From the NCBI GenBank assembly GCA_033032865.1, contig JAWHQI010000501.1, positions 620,001 to 684,000 on the forward strand: 64,000 nt of DNA, given 5' to 3'. This stretch comes from Dactylorhiza incarnata (lineage: Eukaryota > Streptophyta > Magnoliopsida > Asparagales > Orchidaceae). A program made the position numbers and the translations under genes. The notes under the pieces were generated by a model. The model was not told the DNA's origin. It did no database searches and was given only the letters and a program-made list of their open reading frames with translations. Positions within the stretch are counted from its first letter, which is position 1; each line of letters starts with the position of its first letter. Shown here piece by piece: positions 56,108-64,000 of this stretch.

Positions 56108-57204
56108 CAATATTCATATCCTAACAATTCGAAGTAGGCAACCTTTCCTTTCTTGATAAGTTAAAATAATTTATTTATATATACACATTTTTTGTAAATA
56201 AATACAATTGTACACACGATATATGTTTATAAATTACACAATAAATATGTAATAATATGTTTATAATGGAGTAATGAACACAGTAAACACAAATTTATGC
56301 ATAAATAATTAAATATTGAAGCAAGCGACTTGCCTATACTTCTATGATGATTTAAGGATCAATGTCATTCGTTCAATAGTTCCATGACACAAAACATAAG
56401 ATAAAAACTTTGTCGTAAATAAGCAAAAATATAAGATAAAAATCCAATCATAATAGGCACAAAATAGAAGCACAAGAGGGATCAGGTTGCAAAATTTAAT
56501 AAGAGTGAGAAACTCTAGAACTGCTACTCACATGCTCTTATCAGGCAACATCCAACACAATTATCACAAAATGAGAAACCCAATAGGTCTTGAAGAAGAT
56601 AGAAACCAGAACCCAAGAAGAAGCAGTATTTAAAAAAAAATAAACTCACACTGCTATTAGAGGAGAAGCATGGAAGAAGATAGAACCAAAATGAGCCATC
56701 AGAGTCTCATGAACACACGATCAAAGCAGAAGCAAAAACTGATTCGTCGAAGCTAAGGCACAAGAAAGAGGCGTCAAAGCTAGTGCACAAGAAAGAGGTA
56801 TCGACGACAGCAAACGACATAAATAAGAGTAAATGAGAGAGAGACGAGAAAGCCGTCGAAGCTAGGCTCAGAGAGATGTACGAAATGAAGCATAAAACAA
56901 AATATCACTGCTCTGTCGCTTAAAAGAAATAAAAAATTATTTTTAATATTTACGCTAATTATCGTCCCTGAGTTAGTGCCTGATATATCGGGTGATTTTT
57001 TCAAAAATGACATCTTTGTTTAAAATGTCAATGTCGTGGCGTTTTCTCTCCCAAATTTTTATATCGGTTGACATATCGGATGGTTGACATATCGGATATG
57101 TCGACCGACATCTACATCACTGGATGAAACTCTTTTAGTGTAGCTTGGAAAACGACAATGAGAACATTCTCAATGTCAATCCCTTTCCCCTTCAATAATG
57201 TCAA
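56108..57204. other. Intron 11, AT-rich stretch
   Basis: No gene. Between 56970 and 57115 GATATATCGGGTG, GTTGACATATCGG and ATATGTCGACCGACAT recur, related to 39600-39660 and 43080-43190, perhaps ends of an old DNA transposon family. Confidence 0.35.
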
Positions 57205-57312
57205 TGTTAAAAAAGAAAAATTAGATTCCAATTGATTAATCCATGTAATCATCCCCTTTATATTGGAAGGGGGTAAGACAAGAGATACAAGATATAAATT
57301 AAAAATATAGCA
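57205..57312 (-). repeat. Short copia 3' LTR (about 108 bp)
   Basis: Minus strand TGCTATATTTTTAAT...TTTTTTAACA, next to polypurine CTTGAGGGGGAG. Partner not in window. Confidence 0.55.
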
Positions 57313-57498
57313 CTCCCCCTCAAGTTTGGTGTGAGATATTGATCATACCCAACTTGCCAATAATCTTTCCAAAGACACTTTCACTCGGTCCCTTCGTGAG
57401 AATGTCGGCAAGTTGTCTGTCGGAAGGAACAAAGAGTGTACACACAGCTCCCTTCTCTATGTTTTTTGATGAAATGTCGGTCAACTTCAATATGCTTG

Positions 57499-59255
57499 TG
57501 TTGGATCTTAAGGCGCCCTTAGAGGGGGGGGGGGTGAATAAGGGTTTTATGGAATTTTGATCTTAATTAAATTTATCAGAGTTTGGGACCGAAGTTTCAG
57601 AATATTTTATAGAAAAATATATTTTAATATCTCAGATAAGGGAAACAGAACTTTTTCCTTACTGTTGCTAACGCTGAGCGTTAGCTCTTCAGTAAATTAA
57701 TCTGCTAGAATTATGTCAATGAGATTTTACTAATGAAAAACATTAATGAAATACAATTCCAGAAAATCAGAGATAATTAAAAATGATTATTGTATTTCAA
57801 AGATAATTAAACAAATGTTAATTTTAATACTTTAATGGAATAGAAATTAAAACATTCTTGAAGAGGAAATAAAATCAATTGAATAGAACATTAAAGGACA
57901 TGATTTTATTTCATAATAAATTGAATACACAAATGTTTAATTTCTATAACGCTAGAAATCGGAGGCGTACAAAGTAAAATAATTTTTCCTTTTCTATACC
58001 GACTTGTATCCCCACAAACCGGTTGGCTTTAGCCTATCCTTCCCCGGATATGGCCTCAAGCCGCTCTAGCCAATCCTTCCCCGGATATGGCCTCGAGCAC
58101 CCCCTAGATCTAATCACCTAGACCTAATCGCCAACACAAGGCGAATTCCTCCCTAAGTCCTACCCAGACCTAGTCGCCAACACAAGGCGAATTTACCCAC
58201 GGAATCCTTCCCGAAATCCGACGTTCTTCCCGAACGATTTCTCCACACAAATTACAAAAAGAATAAAATAAAAGATTACAAGATAAGCAAAGAGAAACTC
58301 CCCAAGAAATTCTGAAGGTGAAGACGAAGTCGATGTAGATGTTGGCGTTCTTGAAACGATCGTCCTTCGTATAGGATATGCGTTGTAGACCTTCTCCTTC
58401 AAAATCCTCTTTAGATCTTCATGTTAGCCCAATGAAGATCTCTTAATTGCTGTACACGAACCTCTCTCCAAAGTATCAGAATTCTGGAATCATCACCATA
58501 TAGAATGAGAGGGGCTGTACTTTAAATAGCCACGGGAGCTAACGCGTGGCGTTAAGGATTAACGTCGGCGTTAGTGAACGTGCAAACCGCCGGGATCGTG
58601 GCAAAACCAAATTTCGTCGAATGAAACTAATTTCGTCGAACGCGCCTTCGGCGAACGCTCCAATTCGTCGAGCGCAGGTCAGTTCATCGAACGCAATTTC
58701 GTCGAGCGCAATTTCGTCGAGCGCAGGCAATTTCGTCAAACGGAACTCCAAGTTCGTCGAACGCAGGTTGTCGGGCACAATTTCGTCGAGCGCAGGCTAA
58801 TTTCGTCCAACAGAACTCCAAGTTCGTCGAACGCAGCTTGTCGAGCGCAATTTCGTCGAGCGCAGGGAATTTCGTCGAACGAAACTCCAAGTTCGTTGAA
58901 CGCAGATTCGTCGACCTCAACTCGACGACATTCCTCCTCTTGTTAACGCTGGGCGTTAACTACTAACGCGGGCGTTAGCTCTCTTTCGTCGACCGCAGCT
59001 CGACGGATTTGTTCTCGACGACATTCCTTCTCAGTGGATTACTTCTCAACGGAAGTTAACGCGGGGCGTTAACAACTAACGCGGGACGTTAGCTCTCTTT
59101 CCAGAGAGTCATCTCCATTCAGTATACTATTCATAGGGATGTGTAGCTATAGTTCCTGTACAACCTGCATACTATAAACACACAAAATACAAGATCAAAT
59201 ACAACACGGTATTTGTTATTCTCAAACCAAGAGATGCGGAATATAGGCTCCAACA
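57499..59255. mobile_element. Solo LTR (1757 bp) with TSD GCTTG
   Basis: TGTTGGATCTTAAGG...TAGGCTCCAACA, flanked by GCTTG at 57494-57498 and 59256-59260. It splits a conserved RNase H motif exactly. Contains AGAGGGGGGGGGGTGAATAAG near the left end, seven TAACGC/GCGTTA inverted motifs and a TTCGTCGAACGCAG-type array at 58610-58920. Confidence 0.88.
58540..59100 (+). repeat. TAACGC...GCGTTA palindromes and TTCGTCG repeats in solo LTR
   Basis: Paired blocks such as GTTAACGCTGGGCGTTAAC, CTAACGCGGGCGTTAG and GTTAACGCGGGGCGTTAAC at 58540-58580, 58943-58980 and 59057-59093 (another at 57668) enclose about a dozen copies of AATTTCGTCGARCGCA or AAGTTCGTCGAACGCAG. Confidence 0.85.
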
Positions 59256-60739
59256 GCTTGGTGCGGTCATACTGGACGAGGTTGTGTGTGATGTTACTGA
59301 TAACAGTCTTGTTGTCACAATAAAATCTGATGAGTTCATTTTCGGTAAGGCCTAGGTCACTCATCAAGAAATGTAATCATAGGCCTTCACGAACCCTATG
59401 AGTCATGACCCTGAACTTAGCATCTACGCTTGATCTTGCCACGTGTTGTTTTTTACTCCAACAGTTAACATGATTTTCTTCCACGTAAGAACAATATCCT
59501 AAAGTAAATCTTTGATTTTCAATAGACTAAGCCCATTCTGCATCTGTGTAAACTTCAATCTTCAGACCAATATTGGGAGCGAATAAGATCCCGAGTCTAG
59601 GTGAGGACTTAAGATACCTCAGAATTCTATGGGCAACATCAACATGGCGAGTCTTCGGCGAGTGCATGTTTTGACTGATTACTCCCACAACATAAGAGAT
59701 GTCTGGGCGTGTATGAGACAAATTACCAACCTTTGAAATTCAGTGATGTCTTCAATTTCCTCCCCGTCATTTTTCCCTAATTTGTGGTTTGCTTCGATCG
59801 GGGTGTCAGTAGGTATACACTCACTTATATCTGTCTTCTCAATAAGGTCCATAATGTGTTTTCTCTGAGAAATAAAAATGTCATGCTTTGACCTTGCAAC
59901 TTTAATGCCTAGAAATATTTGAGTGTTCCAAGATCTCTTACCTCAAACCCACTTGCCAATTTTTATTTCAGTATCTTGATCTCTTCCCCATACTTTTTTT
60001 GTTATAGCAATGTTATCAACATAGACAATGATGACAGTAAGTTTACATGCCTTGTGCTTGATGAACAATGTATGATCAACATTGCTCTACTTATATCCGA
60101 AGGACACCATGGCCTTGTGGAATCTTCCAAACCAAGCTTTAGGAGACTTTTCAGTCCATATATGGCCTTTCTTAACTTGCATACATTTCCTTCAGACCCT
60201 TTAGGTTCAAGGCCAAACGGAAGGGTCATGTAAACTTCCTTTCTTAAGCTCTCATGGAGAAACTCATTCTTCACATCTAGTTAGCTAAGGTCCCACCCCT
60301 TGCAAACAACACACGATAATAAAACCCTTATAGAGTTCATCTTTGCCATAAGGGCAAAGGTTTCATGATAGTCAATCCCTTGCCACCAGCCTCACTTTAC
60401 ACCTTTCAACAATTCCTTGAGAGTTTTGCTTGATAGGGCACCCACTTACACCACACATTTTTTTTATGAAGATGCACTAGATCTCATGCACGGTTCTTCT
60501 CAAGAGCTGTCATCTCCTCAAGCATCCCCTCTTGCCATTTAGGAATTCCAAGGGCATACTGCCAAGATGAGGGTATGAAAATGGAAGCAAGGGAAGACAC
60601 AAAGGTCTTATGGAAAGCAGTAAAAGAGCGTAAGAAACATAATGAGATAGAGGATATTAGGTACATGATCTAATATCTTTCCTATGAGCCATGGATAGAT
60701 CAGTAGACCTTGAATTAGGATCCGATGGTTGTTCCGGTA

Positions 60740-61523
60740 TCATGGAAAGACCTTGTGTGTTAGTCCCCTTAGTGTGCCAGGTACAAAGATGCAAGGTAGT
60801 AGTAGTAGTCGGAACATGAGGGGAAATACCATGAACCGGGAGAGGATAAGGTGGAGGAATTGATAGAGGAATAGTAGAGAGCTCACTTCCGAAGGTATAA
60901 ACTCCCCCTGAAGCGAGGGACCATAGTATACCTCGGATTCACGAAATAGTGGCATCCATAGTGACATAAAGCTTTTTTGTAGGCAAATGGAAACATTTGT
61001 GCCCTTTTTAGGTGGGTGTGTAACCGGCGAAGGACACATTTGAGCGCGTGGTGGTCGAGTTTAGTAGGACGAGGGTGATGAATATGAACAAAACATACAC
61101 AGCCTAATACCTGAGGGGAAAGTTGCATAAGGGACACATGGAGAGTGCCAAGCAGGTTGTTGATCCCAAGAACACGAGAAGGCATGCATTTGATTAGATG
61201 GGCAGCGGTAAGAACAGTATCACCCCAGTTATTTGAGTTGGTGCAACTTGATTCTGAGCGGGAGAGTAAACGCAGGAGGTTTGGTGAATAATGCCATGAT
61301 CTCCAAGGTATGTCTCAAAATGGGAATTTATATACTAACGGTCATTGTATCTAAGTATTGATACTAAAGTGAGTTAAGACCATTTTATGGGAATTTTATT
61401 TTTCAGTAAATATAACAAAGTAGTATGTGATAAATAATCAATAAAGATAGCAAACCAAATACAACGATAAATAGAAAACAGAGGACAAAGTCCCCATACA
61501 TCAATGTGAATGACAACAAAGTC
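60740..61523 (-). pseudogene. Copia integrase region, duplicate copy 1
   Basis: Contains CMPSRVLGINNLL, VLGCVCFVHIHHPRP and ALKCVL (integrase tail, 60900-61190) and, at 61406-61523, HIDVWGLCPLFSIYRC and FIDYLSHTTLLYLL (integrase core). Order and spacing show the stretch 61101-61523 is one unit of a tandem duplication. Confidence 0.78.
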
Positions 61524-63660
61524 CCCTAATACCCGAGGGGAAAGTTGCGTAAGGGACACATGGAGAGTTTCAAGCGGGGTGTTGATCCCAAGAACACGAG
61601 AAGGCACAAATTTGATATGATGTGCAGCGGTAAGAACAGTATCACCTCAGTAGTATTTGAGCAGGTGCAACTTCATTCTGAGTGGGAGAGTAAACGGAGG
61701 AGGTTTGGTGAATAATGTCATGATCTCCAAGGTATGTCTCAAAATGGGAATTTATGTACTCACAATCATTATATCTTAGTATTGATATTAAAGTAAGCTG
61801 AGACTAGTTTATGGGAATTTTATTTTTTAGCAAATATAGTAAAAGTGCACAATGACTCCTCTGAGTATTCTCTAGAGAGGGGGTGAATATAGTTTTAAAA
61901 CTTTTCACAAAAATATATGCACAGAACAATAATAATTCTAACTACTAAGCATCCAGAAATCCAACCAGAATAAATTAATCACAGAGTAATAAAAATAACT
62001 AAAGGACATTACAGAAAATTTGCACAACACAGATGAGACAGGATCTATAGTGGTTCCCCAAAATATAGGTACTCCGCTCTTCTACCGCCTTGGTTGGAAT
62101 ACATTATCCAGTGTCTGAGTCTTTTGATAAGGAGACTCTTAGAACCAGAGTCTGAGTCTTTTGTTAACGAGACTCTTAGAACCAAGATAAATCTTTTGAT
62201 AAGGAGATCTTGAACCAGGACTAAATCTTTTGTTAAGGAGATCTTGAACCACTTAATCCATTGAAGAGGGATTCTAAGGACTCTTTACTCGGTTTTACAG
62301 AAGTAGAAGATAGAGTAAAGAAGGAGAAGAAGATGGAGATTTTTCTTCTCTGGATTAATCCTCTTGCAGCAATCAACGAGGATTATTGGCACTTAGTGTT
62401 TTCTAGATCTTGTTCAGTGAATGAATCCTTGCTTGAGAGAGAGAGAGAGAGATGCAAGGATTGTGATAGCTCTGAGCCTGATGATGATCTCTGTATATCT
62501 TGTATACTTCTTTCAGAGAGGAAGAAGAAGAAGAAACCTTTTGTATATTGTTCAGTACAGAGATCTGTTGAGAATTTTCTGTGGTAGAGAGATGGAGAGC
62601 AAGAGCCAGAATAAAAATGTTGTTCTCTTTTTAATTATGTATACTTATTCTTCTGTCGAATAGAGATGAATGACTTTCCTCTTCTGTTGTTTTCCTAGTT
62701 GGAATGTCCAAAAGGTTGTATTGCTCTCTTTCTATTTCTGTTGATAGCCCAGCCCGTCAAAATCCTTTTGAATAACTTCCAAATATATCCTTATTGAATC
62801 TCTGAAATTCTTCTTTCTCTTCTTGCTCATGTACGACCTGTTAGAATTCAAATAACTTTCATTTATATCATCTGAATAAGCTTCAGAATCGATTCCAGGA
62901 AGTATTCCAAATATGTGTCTGTATTCGACGTTGCGTGGAATAACATTAACTTCTTATCGACGTACCTCTGAGTTCTAATAGAAGCAGCTTCGAAATCTTC
63001 CTCAGCTTTGAAGTGAATCTGATATCGACGTTGCGTCAATTCCTTATCGACGTATCCGTCAAGATGAAGACATAGATTTTATCCTCTGACTTCTGCGTCG
63101 AATATAATTCGAAGTTGTGTCGACTTCAAATGTTGCTTTGACTGACTCAAACTTCTGCGTCGAATACAATTCGACTTTGCGTCGACTTCCAATGTTGCAC
63201 CGACTCCTAGTATGAGTTATCTTTACTTCTATTCGAAGTTACTTCAATTTGAGTCGAAGCTATGTCGACTTCTTTTCGACGCAAAATTAACTCAACTGAA
63301 TTTTGCACTTTTTTTACTTGATTTTGACACTCTAATAAGAGTGTGACATCCTAGGACATCTAATGATCATATTACCTTCACTATACAACATGGGTAATGA
63401 ATCCTATATGATGAAATCAATTTTACATAATTTGTAAAAAAAATCTAGAGGATGTTTTTCCCAACATATAGCCAAGTAATATGTGAGAAACAAGCAATAA
63501 AGGTAACAAATCAAATACAACCATAAATAGAAAACACGGGACAAAGTCCTCATACATTAATTTGAATGACAACAAAAGGAGTAGTACTGGGCATAGATAT
63601 GATTAAAAGCAGCATGTCAATGTTTGAGTACATACATCGCACACAAATGAATAAAAAATA
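61524..63660 (-). pseudogene. Copia integrase region, duplicate copy 2, split by solo LTR
   Basis: 61524-61839 repeats 61101-61405 (shared AGGGACACATGGAGAG, AACACGAGAAGGCA, AGGAGGTTTGGTGAATAATG). 63472-63580 repeats 61406-61523 (shared AAATAGAAAACA, GGGACAAAGTCC, AATGACAACAAA). The solo LTR lies between the two parts. Confidence 0.78.
61840..63466. mobile_element. Solo-LTR-like insertion (1627 bp) with TSD TATAG
   Basis: Flanked by TATAG (61835-61839 and 63467-63471) within the duplicated integrase sequence, which aligns across it. The right end is CCCAACA; the left end TAAAAGTGCAC lacks the usual TG, perhaps mutated. Shares AGAGGGGGTGAATA near its start with the other solo LTR. Contains ~50-bp repeats (GAGTCTGAGTCTTTTGATAA, 62108-62255) and TCGACGTTGCGTCGA-like repeats (62930-63290). 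Confidence 0.7.
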
Positions 63661-64000
63661 GTTGTATACATAGCAGGAAATAAAAATGTCATGATAGGGG
63701 TAGATAAGTGTCCTATGCGACAGTGCCAGGAATTCAAAATGTGAGGGGAACTAAAATGAAAGGCCTGCGAGATAGCAGCTGGCTAGACTCTAACACACAT
63801 AGGTCATTAACCATATACTACAAGAGACAATCACATTCCTCGTCTCAGGTCTTCAGAAACACAGGAAGAAGGAAAGAATGTTACGGAGCAATTCATAGAA
63901 TTTATCAAGTGGGTAATAGAAAGGAGATTATGAGTAAAGTTCGAAACATGAAGAACCGAGGATAAGGTAAGAGAGAATCAGGAGATGGAGCCCTTTCTAG
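63661..64000 (-). pseudogene. Copia pre-integrase and protease-proximal sequence, decayed
   Basis: Minus strand near 63900-64000 reads RFFMFRTLLIISFLL, resembling the VLHVPxLxxNLLSISKL block between protease and integrase. Continues past the window edge. Confidence 0.5.

Larger units (their letters stand above)
57313..60670 (-). pseudogene. Copia RT-RNase H, decayed and interrupted
   Basis: From high to low coordinate: LEKNR near 60490, [20 protein letters not shown] and [12 protein letters not shown] (60170-60270), TRPDISYVVGVIS and ILRYLKSSPRLGI (59590-59715), TDAEWA, RFYCDNKTVIS (about 59310), and NLVQYDRTK at 59265. The solo LTR interrupts here; the chain resumes with the usual HIEVDRHF block on the other side at 57490. 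Stops and shifts are frequent. Confidence 0.82.
57205..64000 (-). mobile_element. Old minus-strand copia, 5' end outside window
   Basis: A short LTR (57205-57312), then on the minus strand RNase H, RT, integrase (duplicated) and, by 63900-64000, a protease-proximal segment. It is interrupted by solo LTRs at 57499-59255 and 61840-63466. The gag end and 5' LTR must lie beyond 64000. Confidence 0.75.

Noticed and set aside
62261..62663. 108- and 80-codon plus-strand frames
   Set aside because: They lie inside the solo-LTR-like insertion, use GA-rich simple sequence and show no domain.

Overview
This is a plant nuclear DNA window, almost certainly from an angiosperm with a large, transposon-rich genome. 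The evidence is one spliced plant gene with GT-AG introns, plant-type Ty1/copia and Ty3/gypsy retroelements primed by initiator-Met-like sites, a MuDR-type transposon, MITE-like palindromes, and no bacterial-style operons. All calls are read from the sequence by eye. No database search or splice prediction was run.

Layout, left third (1-29253): a three-level retroelement nest. A gag-only Tat-like gypsy element (its 5' LTR is cut by the window edge) has its 3' LTR split at 4520 by a Ty1/copia element (4521-28239, target duplication CTAAC). That copia's own 3' LTR is split at 12089 by a 15.6-kb non-autonomous element on the minus strand (12090-27701, target duplication GAACG). The inner element has two LTRs of about 6.5 kb and only 2.67 kb of internal DNA with no recognisable gag or pol. 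Each level carries its own tandem arrays: a CGCTCAGAACGC array, a 24-bp minisatellite and hairpin units in the Tat element; TTCTCGAGAA palindromes and a TTCGTCGAACGCAG array in the copia LTRs; and a 45-bp minisatellite, 156-bp repeats and a W-box cluster in the giant LTRs.

Middle (29254-30422): a short non-repetitive flank, an 8-bp-TSD MITE and a palindromic element, lying immediately upstream of the one host gene I can recognise.

Right (30423-64000): a plus-strand gene for the catalytic subunit of Rab3 GTPase-activating protein (RAB3GAP1 family). Eleven exons (about 512 codons) can be followed from the ATG at 30423 to 51041. The remaining C-terminal exons should lie beyond the window. Introns 9 (13.9 kb) and 11 (more than 12.9 kb) are filled by transposons. 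Intron 9 holds degenerate copia fragments on both strands, a MuDR-like element that has lost its DDE core, and a deleted chromovirus that keeps gag, the integrase C-terminus and a chromodomain remnant (target duplication GCGTC). Intron 11 holds a very young copia with nearly identical 183-bp LTRs but no gag (target duplication ATTAT), then an old copia on the minus strand with an internal tandem duplication and two nested solo LTRs (target duplications GCTTG and TATAG).

How it works together: the only plausible cellular function is the Rab-GAP gene. Nearly everything else is a layered insertion record whose order can be read from the target-site duplications. No retroelement in the window looks autonomous, so the young insertions were probably mobilised by relatives elsewhere in the genome.
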